Notes: a model not told the origin generated them from the sequence alone. A stretch of DNA of 64,000 nt from Comamonadaceae bacterium (GCA_947479935.1 CANKBG010000001.1:106692-170691); one strand, 5' to 3'; positions 35,045 to 45,131 are shown, numbered from the stretch's first letter. A program made the numbers and translations.

Positions 35045-36160
35045 TTAAGCGGGTGAGCCGCTGGCAATGTCTAATTCTTTTAATGCCAGCGCAACAGCAT
35101 GCACAGCTTGCTGCATTTCGATGGGGCCAATGGCACCAATGCAGCCTACGCGGAATGTTTCAATTTCAGTGAGTTTTCCAGGGTACAAAATAAAGCCATG
35201 CTTTTTGGCGGCATCGTAGAATTTTTTGAATTCATAGTTTGCGGCTGCTGGCGCGTGGAAGGTCACAATAATAGGCGCTTGAATCGAGGGGTCTAAATAG
35301 GGCTTAAAGCCTAAAGCGGCCATGCCCTCCACCAAGGTTTTGCAATTGTTTTGATAGCGTTTGAAGCGAGCAGGCTGCCCACCTTCTTCTTCAAATTGCT
35401 GAATCGCTTCTGCCAAGGCTACCATGACGTGGGTTGGCGGCGTAAAGCGCCATTGACCGGTTTTTTCCATGTAAACGTATTGATCGTGTAGGTCCATGGC
35501 CAATGAGGTGTTGTTGCCGGCGCAACTGTCCAAAATAGCTTTGCGAATAAATACAAATCCCATGCCGGGTACGCCTTCTAGGCACTTGCCACTGGCCGCA
35601 ATGAGAGCGTCAAAGCGCGTAGTGCGGGCATCAATGTCTAAAGCGGCAAATGAACTCATGGCATCCACAATTAATCCTTTGTGATGCTTCTCGCAAACTT
35701 TGGCAATGTCGTGAAGAGGGTTCAAAACACCGGCACCTGTTTCGCAGTGAATGAGAACTACATGAGAAATGCTGCTGTCTTTTTGGAGCAGCGCTTCAAG
35801 AGCACTGGGGGATACGCATTGATCTTCGGGTGTTGCGACGACTGTGGTTTTTCGCCCCATCATGGTGGAGAGCTTGGCAGCACGTTTGCAATAAGCACCA
35901 TTGTCTAAAACCAAAATGTGACCGCTGGTGGGGACTACCGTGGCTACGGCAGCTTCCACGCTAAAGGTGCCGCTGCCTTGAAGTGGAACCACAACATGTG
36001 TTTCGTGTCCATGAACAACGTTGAGCAAGCTCTTGCGAACCCGCGCTGTCACGGCGATGAATTCACTGTCCCAAGAGCCCCAGTCTCGCAACATGGCCAG
36101 CTTGGTGCGAAGGGTGGTGGTTAAGGGGCCAGGAGTAAGAAGAATGGCTTCGCGTTGCAT
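35045..36160 (-). CDS. phnW: 2-aminoethylphosphonate:pyruvate aminotransferase
   Basis: 371 residues, a PLP aminotransferase of class V. Converts AEP plus pyruvate to phosphonoacetaldehyde plus alanine. [10 protein letters not shown] at the N terminus, [10 protein letters not shown] near 61, VDAMSS (Asp166 contacting PLP nitrogen), and Lys192 in AASGKCLEG as the PLP lysine. Length is normal. The products of phnY and phnA on the other side of the control region take the aldehyde further. It lies 60 bases after the permease gene in the leftward operon. Confidence 0.93.
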   Translation of the reverse strand: MQREAILLTPGPLTTTLRTKLAMLRDWGSWDSEFIAVTARVRKSLLNVVHGHETHVVVPLQGSGTFSVEAAVATVVPTSGHILVLDNGAYCKRAAKLSTMMGRKTTVVATPEDQCVSPSALEALLQKDSSISHVVLIHCETGAGVLNPLHDIAKVCEKHHKGLIVDAMSSFAALDIDARTTRFDALIAASGKCLEGVPGMGFVFIRKAILDSCAGNNTSLAMDLHDQYVYMEKTGQWRFTPPTHVMVALAEAIQQFEEEGGQPARFKRYQNNCKTLVEGMAALGFKPYLDPSIQAPIIVTFHAPAAANYEFKKFYDAAKKHGFILYPGKLTEIETFRVGCIGAIGPIEMQQAVHAVALALKELDIASGSPA

Positions 36161-36220
36161 GGTGAATGTATTTCTATCTTTAAAGTGATTTAAAAAAATT
36201 CAACAGGAATGGAGTCGCTA

Positions 36221-37918
36221 TTATCGGCCACGCCAGGCTTGTGTTCGTTTGTCCACAAACCAGCTCAGCCATGCAAACAAAATAAGGGCAGCAGCTGAAA
36301 TTAAGGCAATTAAAACCGCCATGGCCGCCGCCGCGCCAATGTCGCCAGCTTCATCCAAGTTCAATATTGCGATGGAGGCCACTTTGGTTTCTGGAGAATA
36401 CAAAAAAACAACCGCCGAGATGGTGGTCATGGCGTTGATGAAAAAGTAACGGGCAATGTCCACCATGGCAGGCATGCAAATGGGCAATGTGACGCGCCAA
36501 AAGGTTTTGTAAAAAGGCACTTTGAGTGAAGCACTGACCGATTCAAATTCAGCATCCAAGGACTTCAGTGCAGTGGTCGCCGTTAAATGCCCTGATGTGT
36601 AAAAGTGAACGATGGTGCAAAGGGTGAGCAAGGCCATACTTTGGTACATGCCGTGCAGGGGGTTGTTGGACATGTTGAAGAAAAAGATGTAGCCCAAACC
36701 TAAGACCAATCCAGGCACTGCCATGGGTATCACGGCTAACAATTGGAGCGGCGTACGAAGCAAGTTCATGCCCTTGGTTTTTTCAAGCAAATAGGCTGTC
36801 ACAAAAACCAGCAAGGTGCCAAAAAATGCAGTACCAGAGGCCATCTTCAAACTGTTGACAAAGCCTTCGCCCACTTCGCCATCAATCAATCCGAGTTTGT
36901 AATGATTCAAACTCGGCGCAAGGTTGTAAGGCCAAAAACTGGCAAAAGATGCAAAAATTGCCATGCCCAACATGGCTAGCATAAGAAAGGCAATGAACGT
37001 GCAGAAAGACATCATGAGTCGGTCATGGCGCGCATGGGGCTTGGGTAGAAAAGCCACTGCTCTTGCGCTCAGCATGGCTGTTTGTCGCGCACTCACATAG
37101 CGATCCACTGCAAAACTCAAAACGGCCGGCGATAAAAGCAACAATGCCACTACGGAGCCTTTCGAAAAGTCTTGCTGGCCAATGACTAACTTGAAAATAT
37201 CGGTGGCCATCATATTGAAGTTGCCACCAATCACTTTGGGAATACCAAAATCAGTCATGACCAATGTGAAGCTGACCAAGGACGCAGAAATGAGACCGTA
37301 CTTGGCGCCTGGCAACGTGATGGTAAAAAATTTGCGCAGCGTGCTAGTGCCCAGTGCATCGGCAGCCTCATACAAACGTGCATCGGCCAGTGTGAGTGCA
37401 GTGACCAAAATCATGAGTGCATGCGGAAAGACGGCAAAACATTCTGCCAACACCACGCCTGGCGCACCATAAATTTGATCAATGCCCACAGCTTGCATGG
37501 CATCTTTCAATACGCCTTGATTGCCAAACCAATAGATGAGTGAAATGGCAGAAAGCAAGGACGGTGCTAAAAGTGGAATGAGACTGATGGATCGAAAAAG
37601 CGTTTTGCCGGGCATGCAACTTCGCGTGAGGGCGTATGCAAACACAAAGGCCAATGGCACCACCACGGTGGTGACCAAGAGAGAAACCCAGACACTGTTC
37701 CAAAGACTGTTCAGCAATGCAGGCGTTTGGATATAACTTAAAAAGTTGTGCAAGCCCACAAATTGGCCTTGATCATTTTGGACGGCTTGTTGAAGAATGG
37801 CCAACAGGGGTGCTGCTAAAAATGCCAACAGAATTAGGAGCACCAAGGCCAAACCTGCAAATCCAATCCACTCGCTCCAATGTTTGCGCTGTGTCACTTG
37901 AGGTAAAGCAGGTGTCAT
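36221..37918 (-). CDS. phnU: 2-aminoethylphosphonate ABC transporter permease (two permease domains in one chain)
   Basis: 565 residues with about twelve membrane segments arranged as two BPD_transp_1 halves, one ending near residue 270 and the second from about 300. Each half holds an EAA-type loop: YEAADALGTSTLRKFFTITLPGAKYG (given by its start YEAADALG, near 185) and DAEFESVSASLKVPF near 460. This fused form, close to FbpB-type iron permeases, is what accompanies AEP binding proteins in many proteobacteria, doing the work of separate PhnU and PhnV. Its start is 17 bases after the ATPase gene. Confidence 0.85.
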   Translation of the reverse strand: MTPALPQVTQRKHWSEWIGFAGLALVLLILLAFLAAPLLAILQQAVQNDQGQFVGLHNFLSYIQTPALLNSLWNSVWVSLLVTTVVVPLAFVFAYALTRSCMPGKTLFRSISLIPLLAPSLLSAISLIYWFGNQGVLKDAMQAVGIDQIYGAPGVVLAECFAVFPHALMILVTALTLADARLYEAADALGTSTLRKFFTITLPGAKYGLISASLVSFTLVMTDFGIPKVIGGNFNMMATDIFKLVIGQQDFSKGSVVALLLLSPAVLSFAVDRYVSARQTAMLSARAVAFLPKPHARHDRLMMSFCTFIAFLMLAMLGMAIFASFASFWPYNLAPSLNHYKLGLIDGEVGEGFVNSLKMASGTAFFGTLLVFVTAYLLEKTKGMNLLRTPLQLLAVIPMAVPGLVLGLGYIFFFNMSNNPLHGMYQSMALLTLCTIVHFYTSGHLTATTALKSLDAEFESVSASLKVPFYKTFWRVTLPICMPAMVDIARYFFINAMTTISAVVFLYSPETKVASIAILNLDEAGDIGAAAAMAVLIALISAAALILFAWLSWFVDKRTQAWRGR

Positions 37919-37935
37919 GCGAAATCAAGCCTCGT

Positions 37936-39006
37936 TCAGAACAGTTTGATACGCTCTGGCATCAGTTTGAAGGGCAGGGTAGAGCCAGCTTTCAGTTGTT
38001 GCTCGGCCAAGAAATTGAGTGACAAATAAACGGTGAGTGCTTGGTTGGCCAGAGCGGGTGCCATGACATGCACGTGGCAGAAAGCACCCAAAAACTCTAT
38101 CTCTTGAATGATGGCTTGAAACACGCATGCGTCACCGGGCAAAATGGGACGGGCCAATACATCTTCAGGTCGCAAATACACTTTGACCTCACCAGAGGCG
38201 TGTGAATGCGATTGCATGTCTTTTAAAGAAATTTGCATATCGCCTAATTGCAATGTGCCGTGCGAGAGCTTGCCCTTTAAAACATTCATTTGGCCCACAA
38301 AATCTGCCACAAATGCGCTGGCAGGTTCTCTGTAAATTTCAGTGGGCGTGCCCACTTGTTCAATGCAGCCATGGTTCATGACTACAATGCGATCGGCCAT
38401 GCTTAACGCTTCTTCTTGATCGTGCGTCACCATGATGGTGGTCACGCCTAAGCTTTGTTGCAAAGTTCTAATTTCGCCGCGCAGACGAACGCGTTCTAGG
38501 GCATCTAATGCAGACAAAGGCTCATCCAATAACAGAAGGCCGGGCGATGTGGCCAGTGCCCGTGCCAAAGCAATGCGTTGCTGCTGTCCGCCAGAAAGCT
38601 GGCTGGGGTATTTGTGGTCACTGCCAGGCAATCCCACCAGTTTCAAAAGTTCTTGCACCCTTTGCTGAACCAAATCTCGCGACACTTTGCGATTGACCAA
38701 GCCGTAAGCCACGTTGTCGGCCACGCTGAGATTGGGAAACAAGGCATAGCTCTGGAACACAATGCCGTAGTCGCGTTCTGCGGGATGGGCAGTGGTGATA
38801 TCGCGCCCCGCTTGATGAATCACCCCGTGTGTTTGAACTTCTAAGCCAGCGATGATGCGCAGCAATGTGGTTTTGCCGCAGCCGGAGGGGCCCAAGAAGC
38901 ACACCAACTCACCAGGAACGATGTCTAAGTTAATGTCTTGAAGCGCTACAAAGTTGCCGAACGCCTTGTGGAGATGGGAGAGGGAAAGATAGGGGCTTGC
39001 AGACAT
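37936..39006 (-). CDS. phnT: 2-aminoethylphosphonate ABC transporter ATP-binding protein
   Basis: 356 residues from ATG 39006 (an in-frame TTG at 39036 lies in the upstream hairpin and is rejected). Walker A GPSGCGKTT near 40, signature LSGGQQQRIALARAL near 140, Walker B LLLDEPLSALD near 160, switch His in THDQEEALSMAD, and a C-terminal TOBE domain (about 270-350). PotA/FbpC-like importer ATPase. No ribosome binding site is clear before ATG 39006, and a terminator hairpin lies just upstream. Confidence 0.86.
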   Translation of the reverse strand: MSASPYLSLSHLHKAFGNFVALQDINLDIVPGELVCFLGPSGCGKTTLLRIIAGLEVQTHGVIHQAGRDITTAHPAERDYGIVFQSYALFPNLSVADNVAYGLVNRKVSRDLVQQRVQELLKLVGLPGSDHKYPSQLSGGQQQRIALARALATSPGLLLLDEPLSALDALERVRLRGEIRTLQQSLGVTTIMVTHDQEEALSMADRIVVMNHGCIEQVGTPTEIYREPASAFVADFVGQMNVLKGKLSHGTLQLGDMQISLKDMQSHSHASGEVKVYLRPEDVLARPILPGDACVFQAIIQEIEFLGAFCHVHVMAPALANQALTVYLSLNFLAEQQLKAGSTLPFKLMPERIKLF

Positions 39007-39017
39007 GAGGGGCCAAC

Positions 39018-39048
39018 AAAAAGGCCGCCTTGGCAATGCCAGGCGGCC
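39018..39048 (-). terminator. intrinsic terminator between phnS and phnT
   Basis: On the minus strand, GGCCGCC (forward 39042-39048) pairs with GGCGGCC (forward 39023-39029); an inner TGGCA/TGCCA stem extends it. Five U follow (forward A-run 39018-39022). It lies 12 bases before the phnT start, after the binding-protein gene, so it should reduce transporter/phnW expression relative to phnS. Confidence 0.8.
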
Positions 39049-39060
39049 ATTTGGATGAAT

Positions 39061-40092
39061 TTAGCGCTTTTCAGATTTGCCGTTGTAACGGGCGTTCCAT
39101 TCAGCCAAGATGCGCTCTCGTTGGTTAGCAGCATATTCGAAGTCCAATTTGACCAAACGAGACTCATAGTCTTTGGGCACGTTAGGTAAGGGTTCTGCCA
39201 CGCCAGGGTGAGCCGTTATGGCAAAGTTTTTGCCATAAAGCTTCATGGCGTCTTTGCTTGAAGCCCAATCGGCCAGTTTCTTGGCAGCGTCCAATTTTTT
39301 GGTGCCTTTGTGGATTGCAAAGGATTCCAAGTCCCAACCTAAGCCCTCTTTGGGGAAAACCAAGTCGATGGGTGCGCCTTTGGCTTTGTTGGCATTGCCA
39401 CGGTATTCAAATGAAATTCCTAAAACGTATTCTCCGCTTGCGGCCATATTGCAAGGTTTCGATCCAGAGTGGGTGTATTGAGCAATGTTTTCATGCAGTC
39501 CGTCCATGTACTTCCAGCCGCCGCCTTTGCCATTCTGGTCACCAAACAAAGTCAACCAAGCGATGACATCAAAATAGCCCGTACCACTTGATGCGGGATT
39601 GGGCATGACGATTTGGCCTTTGTACTCGGGCTTGGTGAGGTCTTTCCAAGTCTCAGGCTTTGAAATATTGCGTTTCTTGGCTTCTACGGTGTTAAAGCAA
39701 ATGGTAGCGCCCCAGACATCCATGCCCCACCAAGCAGGTGGATTTGCCTTGTCGCGGTATTGGGGCATGATGGCGTCCAAATTCAGCGGCGCAAAGGGCT
39801 CGAGCATGCCGTTTTTCTTCATCAAGGCCAAGCTGGTTGCGGCCACGCCCATCACGGCGTCTGCCTGAGGGTTGGCTTTTTCAGCAAGAAGCTTGGCAGT
39901 GATCACGCCAGTTGAGTCGCGAACCCATTTGATTTCAATGTCGGGATGAACCTTGTTGAAGCCTTCTTGATAAGCCTTCAATTGATCTACTTCTAAGGCT
40001 GTGTAAACCAGCAGTTGGGTTTTTTGAGCCCAGGCCATTGAGCCTAAAAGCAGACCGCCAACAAGCAGGGCGGATTTATAAAGTGCGCGCAT
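39061..40092 (-). CDS. phnS: 2-aminoethylphosphonate ABC transporter substrate-binding protein
   Basis: 343 residues with a signal peptide (about 1-22, cut after SMAWA) and an iron-binding-protein-like (FbpA) periplasmic fold: LLVYTALEVDQLKAYQEGF at the start, NPASSGTGYFDVIAWL near 180, and IHKGTKKLDAAKKLADWA near 280. The operon with phnW and the fused permease supports AEP as ligand. AAGGA lies 8 bases before the ATG. It is the first gene of the leftward run and is followed by a terminator hairpin, the usual way to make more binding protein than membrane parts. Confidence 0.86.
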   Translation of the reverse strand: MRALYKSALLVGGLLLGSMAWAQKTQLLVYTALEVDQLKAYQEGFNKVHPDIEIKWVRDSTGVITAKLLAEKANPQADAVMGVAATSLALMKKNGMLEPFAPLNLDAIMPQYRDKANPPAWWGMDVWGATICFNTVEAKKRNISKPETWKDLTKPEYKGQIVMPNPASSGTGYFDVIAWLTLFGDQNGKGGGWKYMDGLHENIAQYTHSGSKPCNMAASGEYVLGISFEYRGNANKAKGAPIDLVFPKEGLGWDLESFAIHKGTKKLDAAKKLADWASSKDAMKLYGKNFAITAHPGVAEPLPNVPKDYESRLVKLDFEYAANQRERILAEWNARYNGKSEKR

Positions 40093-40168
40093 ACGTCATC
40101 CTTATCAAGTTGAAACCAACTACTTTCCACCCTCGCTGTGACAGCGTTGTGACAAGCTCGTGAAAATC

Positions 40169-40242
40169 ATTGGAATCGAAGCGTTGGTGATTGTCAATTG
40201 GTTTTTGTAAATTGTTGACAATTGACTAAGTTGTGATCAAAT
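40169..40242. promoter_or_regulatory. divergent phnS/phnR control region with operator half-sites
   Basis: Half-sites: TTGTCAA (40191-40197), TTGTAAA (40205-40211) and TTGACAA (40215-40221); the last two form a near-perfect inverted repeat with a 3-base spacer. Rightward, TTGACA (40215-40220) plus TCAAAT (40237-40242) is a possible promoter for phnR, with its start at or near the ATG. Leftward, TTGACA (forward 40192-40197) plus TCCAAT (forward 40169-40174, 17-base spacer) is a possible promoter for phnS. The inverted repeat fits a GntR-FCD operator, likely PhnR itself. A small CGCTG-TGA-CAGCG hairpin is at 40134-40146. Confidence 0.6.
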
Positions 40243-40249
40243 TCAAGGC

Positions 40250-40984
40250 ATGCCGATTGAAAATGCAAAATCAAGCGCCAAGTTTTCGCCCATTTTCGAG
40301 GCGAATGCCACCATTTCCATGTTGCAGAACCACTCGCTCACGGGTGCTGTGCAGCAGGAAATTGAGCGACTCATCAATGTAGGTGAACTGGGCCCAGGTG
40401 ACAAACTGACGGAGACAGCACTGGCACAACGTCTGGGTGTCTCAAGAGGGCCTGTTCGAGAAGCCTTTCGTGTTTTGGAAGAAGCGGGTTTGGTCCAGCT
40501 TGAAAAAAATCGTGGCGTGTTTGTGCGTCAAATCCCGCTGACGGAGGCTCTTGAGATATTTGACATAAGGGCCATGATTGAAGCGCACGTCGGAGCGACA
40601 TTGGCCAACAATGCTTCGGATCAGCAACTGAAGAATTTGAAAAAATTGGTGGGTCAGATGGCGCAGGCGGTGAAAGTTGAAGACGAAGCCACCTACTACC
40701 GATTGAACATTGAATTCCATGAATCTATGGTTTCTTATACAGGCAATCAAAAGCTCATTGGCATGTATCGCAAGCTGACGCAGGAATTGAGTTTGTTCAG
40801 GCGGCGCAATTTTGCAGACCATGCTTTGCTGGTGACCTCCGTCAATGAACATCGAGACATATTGGAGGCTATTGGTTCGCGCAATGCGGCTAAAGCGTCA
40901 GAAGCCTTGCGTCAACATGTGTTGATGAGCCGTGAACGAACGCTTCAAAATTACGAGAAATACTCTGTGCGTACAACACCCTAA
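40250..40984 (+). CDS. phnR: GntR/FCD-family regulator of phosphonate genes
   Basis: 244 residues. A winged HTH (about 25-95; LTETALAQRLGVSRGPVREAFRVLEEAGLV region) and a helical FCD effector domain (about 100-235) with metal or ligand residues such as EFH near 161 and NEHRDIL near 200. It is the type found beside AEP operons in Burkholderiales. It stands between the leftward transport/transaminase genes and the rightward phnA/phnY genes, so it probably controls both. No ribosome binding site is good at 40250; ATG 40319 is another possible start but would leave only about one residue before the HTH. Confidence 0.82.
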   Translation: MPIENAKSSAKFSPIFEANATISMLQNHSLTGAVQQEIERLINVGELGPGDKLTETALAQRLGVSRGPVREAFRVLEEAGLVQLEKNRGVFVRQIPLTEALEIFDIRAMIEAHVGATLANNASDQQLKNLKKLVGQMAQAVKVEDEATYYRLNIEFHESMVSYTGNQKLIGMYRKLTQELSLFRRRNFADHALLVTSVNEHRDILEAIGSRNAAKASEALRQHVLMSRERTLQNYEKYSVRTTP

Positions 40985-40995
40985 ATTCTGAATAG

Positions 40996-42216
<1,221 letters not shown>

Positions 42217-42243
42217 ACCCTAGGTTCTGAATAGGAAATCAAC

Positions 42244-43701
42244 ATGAGCCAAGTTGCACAATTCATCAAAGACCATCAACTCGATGCCATGCGCATCGGC
42301 GGTCAAAAGCTTGGGGCGGGTAGAAATCGCTTCATTGAAGTGTTGAACCCTTTCACAGAGCAAAGTATTGGTACTGTGCCCAAGGCCACGCTGGAGGAGG
42401 TGCGTGAAGCCTATGCCATCGCCCATGCCTACAAGCCTAAGTTGTCTCGTTTTGAGCGGGCCGCTATTTTGAACAAGGCGGCAGCGTTGGTGAGAGACCA
42501 CTTGAACGACATTGCCAACTTGATTACGGCTGAAGCAGGCTTGTGCATCAAAGATGCGGTTTATGAAGCAGGCCGCGTCAGTGATGTGTTGTTATTTGGT
42601 GCGCAAGAGGTTTTGAAAGATGACGGACAAATTTTCAGTTGTGATTTAACACACCACGGCAAGCAGCGCCGCGTCTACACGCAGCGTGCGCCTTTGTTGG
42701 GTGTGATCACGGCGATCACACCTTTCAATCATCCGATGAACCAGGTGGCGCATAAAGTCATTCCCAGCATCGCCACCAACAATCGCATGGTGCTTAAGCC
42801 TTCTGAGAAGGTGCCTTACTCGGCCATCTACTTTGCTGATTTGCTTTACGAGGCGGGGTTGCCCCCCGAAATGCTGAGTGTGATCACGGGCGATCCGCGT
42901 GAAATTGCCGATGAAATGCTGACGCATCCTACTGTGGACTTGATCACTTTCACCGGGGGCGTGGCCATTGGCAAATACATTGCCGATAAAGCAGGTTATC
43001 GCCGTATTGTGTTGGAACTCGGCGGCAATGACCCCCTCATCGTCATGGAAGATGCTGATTTAGATGAAGCGTCCAATTTGGCTGTGCAGGGCTCGTACAA
43101 AAATTCAGGTCAACGTTGTACCGCAGTGAAGCGCATGCTGGTTCATCAATCAGTGGCTGCGCAATTTACCGACATGGTGGTGCAAAAAACCAAGGCCTGG
43201 TCTTATGGCGATCCTGCCAATGCAGACAATCTGATGGGCACGGTCATTGATGAAGCCGCCGCAAAATTCTTTGAGTCGCGAGTAAACGATGCCGTGGCAA
43301 ACGGCGCTAGATTGTTGGTGGGCAATCACAGGCAAGGCGCTTTGTATTCCCCTACTGTGCTTGATCAAGTAAGACCCGAAATGCTGTTGGTCAAAGAAGA
43401 GACGTTTGGCCCTGTGTCGCCCATCATTCAATTTAAAAACATTGACGAAGCCATTCAAATTGCAAATGGCACGGCCTATGGTTTATCGAGCGGTGTTTGT
43501 ACCAATCGAATGGACTACATCGTTCGGTTTGTCAACGAATTGCACATGGGCAGTGTCAATGTGAGTGAGGTTCCGGGCTACCGCTTAGAACTGACGCCGT
43601 TTGGTGGCATCAAGGACTCTGGCCTAGGCTACAAGGAAGGCGTACAAGAAGCCATGAAGAGTTTTACCAATATCAAAACATATTCCCTGCCTTGGGCTTG
43701 A
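42244..43701 (+). CDS. phnY: phosphonoacetaldehyde dehydrogenase
   Basis: 485 residues of the ALDH superfamily. Oxidises phosphonoacetaldehyde to phosphonoacetate with NAD. Catalytic Cys292 in GQRCTAVKR, general base Glu258 in LELGGNDPL, and FTGGVAIGKYI near 238 for the cofactor. Placed between phnA and the HD gene, with phnW on the divergent arm, so the complete PhnW-PhnY-PhnA route is encoded within 8.7 kb. The symbol phnY is also used for an unrelated AEP hydroxylase, which is not present here. Confidence 0.92.
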   Translation: MSQVAQFIKDHQLDAMRIGGQKLGAGRNRFIEVLNPFTEQSIGTVPKATLEEVREAYAIAHAYKPKLSRFERAAILNKAAALVRDHLNDIANLITAEAGLCIKDAVYEAGRVSDVLLFGAQEVLKDDGQIFSCDLTHHGKQRRVYTQRAPLLGVITAITPFNHPMNQVAHKVIPSIATNNRMVLKPSEKVPYSAIYFADLLYEAGLPPEMLSVITGDPREIADEMLTHPTVDLITFTGGVAIGKYIADKAGYRRIVLELGGNDPLIVMEDADLDEASNLAVQGSYKNSGQRCTAVKRMLVHQSVAAQFTDMVVQKTKAWSYGDPANADNLMGTVIDEAAAKFFESRVNDAVANGARLLVGNHRQGALYSPTVLDQVRPEMLLVKEETFGPVSPIIQFKNIDEAIQIANGTAYGLSSGVCTNRMDYIVRFVNELHMGSVNVSEVPGYRLELTPFGGIKDSGLGYKEGVQEAMKSFTNIKTYSLPWA

Positions 43702-43735
43702 ATTTAAATTTTCACTCAACTGGACGAAATCAATC

Positions 43736-44287
43736 ATGACTCTCAGTTTGAACGACATCGAAAAATTGTTCGAGCAAAGAGGTGGTGAGCAGTACACGGG
43801 CGAGCCCGTGACGCAACTTCAGCATGCATTGCAGTCGGCTTATCTGGGAGAGCAAGCAGGTGCGAGAGACGAATTGGTCACAGCTGCTTTTTTGCACGAC
43901 TTAGGCCACATGCTCCATGACCTAGGTGAGACACCCAGTATGCATGGTGTTGACGATGTGCATCAGTATCGTGTCGTGCCTTTTTTGCGGGGTCTGTTTT
44001 CTGATGTCGTCATTCACGCCATACAAAGGCACGTCGATGCAAAGCGTTACCTGTGCGCCACACGCCCTAAATACTACGATGCACTGTCTGAAGATTCCAA
44101 GCGCAGTCTGAAACTGCAGGGTGGTATTTTTTCACCAGAAGAGGCGGCTCAATTCATTGCAGAACCCGGTGCGCCTGATGCCGTCCATTTGCGCCTTTGG
44201 GATGATTTGGCCAAACAGCCTGAAATTCAAACACCTCCACTGCCGCATTACATGCACATTGCCAGACGTTGCGCCCTAAGGACTTGA
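43736..44287 (+). CDS. HD-domain protein of phosphonate operons (PhnZ-like oxygenase candidate)
   Basis: 183 residues. A single HD domain: QYTGEPVTQLQH holds Tyr20, Glu23 and His30, AFLHDLGH holds His54-Asp55, then His76, His94/His99 and Asp156/Asp157. From memory, the mixed-valence di-iron oxygenase PhnZ uses Tyr and Glu of a YxxE motif, then His, His-Asp, His, His and Asp in this order and with about the same spacing, so a di-iron oxygenase is more likely than a phosphohydrolase. PhnZ cuts 1-hydroxy-AEP to glycine and phosphate. The 2-oxoglutarate hydroxylase that normally precedes PhnZ is missing here. The TGA and next ATG are separated by one base. Confidence 0.75.
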   Translation: MTLSLNDIEKLFEQRGGEQYTGEPVTQLQHALQSAYLGEQAGARDELVTAAFLHDLGHMLHDLGETPSMHGVDDVHQYRVVPFLRGLFSDVVIHAIQRHVDAKRYLCATRPKYYDALSEDSKRSLKLQGGIFSPEEAAQFIAEPGAPDAVHLRLWDDLAKQPEIQTPPLPHYMHIARRCALRT

Positions 44288-44288
44288 G

Positions 44289-45131
44289 ATGGCCATGACA
44301 TGGCCTGTGCTGTTCATTGTGTTGTTAGGTGCTTTATTGCATGCCAGCTGGAACGCCTTGGTGAAATCAAGCTTGGACAAAACTCTGGATACAGCCCTGA
44401 TCCATGTGCTCTGCTCTATGCTGGCCATTCCTTTTTGTCTTTATTTGGGGCTGCCTTCTGCAGAGTCTTGGCCTTTCATTTTGTGTTCGTTGGTGGTCCA
44501 CGTGGGCTACTACTTTGCCCTGGCAGGCGCCTACAAGCATGGCGACCTTGGGCTCACTTACCCCTTAATGCGAGGCACAGCCCCCATGTTGGTGGCCCTT
44601 GCTTCCTTCGGGTTGATTGGGGAGGAATTAACGCCTTTGGCTTGGGTGGGAGTGGCCTGCATTTGTGGGGGTGTTTTGCTGCTGGGTTTTAGCAAGGCAT
44701 GGTGGGACCATCGTAAGGCCATTGTTTTTGCATTGACCAATGCCGTGTTGATTGCCATTTACACCGTCATTGATGCCAAAGGCGCAAGAAACTCAGGACA
44801 TGTTGCGCAGTACGTCTGCATGTTGTTTGCATTGGATGGTTGGCCTTTTGCGCTCATTGTTTTTTGGCAACGCAAGGGGCAAGTATGGCCCTACGTTCGA
44901 ACGCGCTGGCCTGTGGCAATGGGCGGTGCTTTTGCCTCTATTGGCTCTTACGCCATTGCACTGTGGGCCATGACGGTGGCGCCAGTGGCCATGGTGGCGG
45001 CTTTGCGTGAAACTTCTGTTTTTTTCGCGGCGCTGATGGGCGCTTGGTTTTTGAAAGAAGTTTGGACGCGTCAAAGAATAGGGGGCACGCTGGCTATTTT
45101 GGCGGGCATTGCGGCACTTCGATTAGGTTAG
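44289..45131 (+). CDS. DMT-superfamily (EamA) transporter of phosphonate operons
   Basis: 280 residues with ten predicted membrane segments in two EamA repeats (about 5-135 and 145-275). LTYPLMRGTAPMLVAL near 90 and VAMVAALRETSVFFAALMGAWFLKE near 235 (second half) are the repeat signatures. Close relatives sit next to phosphonate genes and are annotated as phosphonate-associated membrane proteins. Likely an exporter of a metabolite or toxic intermediate; direction and substrate are unknown. It starts 1 base after the HD gene, so the two are coupled. Confidence 0.82.
   Translation: MAMTWPVLFIVLLGALLHASWNALVKSSLDKTLDTALIHVLCSMLAIPFCLYLGLPSAESWPFILCSLVVHVGYYFALAGAYKHGDLGLTYPLMRGTAPMLVALASFGLIGEELTPLAWVGVACICGGVLLLGFSKAWWDHRKAIVFALTNAVLIAIYTVIDAKGARNSGHVAQYVCMLFALDGWPFALIVFWQRKGQVWPYVRTRWPVAMGGAFASIGSYAIALWAMTVAPVAMVAALRETSVFFAALMGAWFLKEVWTRQRIGGTLAILAGIAALRLG

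Noticed and set aside
42244..43701. Reading phnY as the 2-oxoglutarate AEP hydroxylase of the same symbol
   Set aside because: The protein has the aldehyde dehydrogenase Cys292 and Glu258 and cofactor motifs, so it is phosphonoacetaldehyde dehydrogenase.
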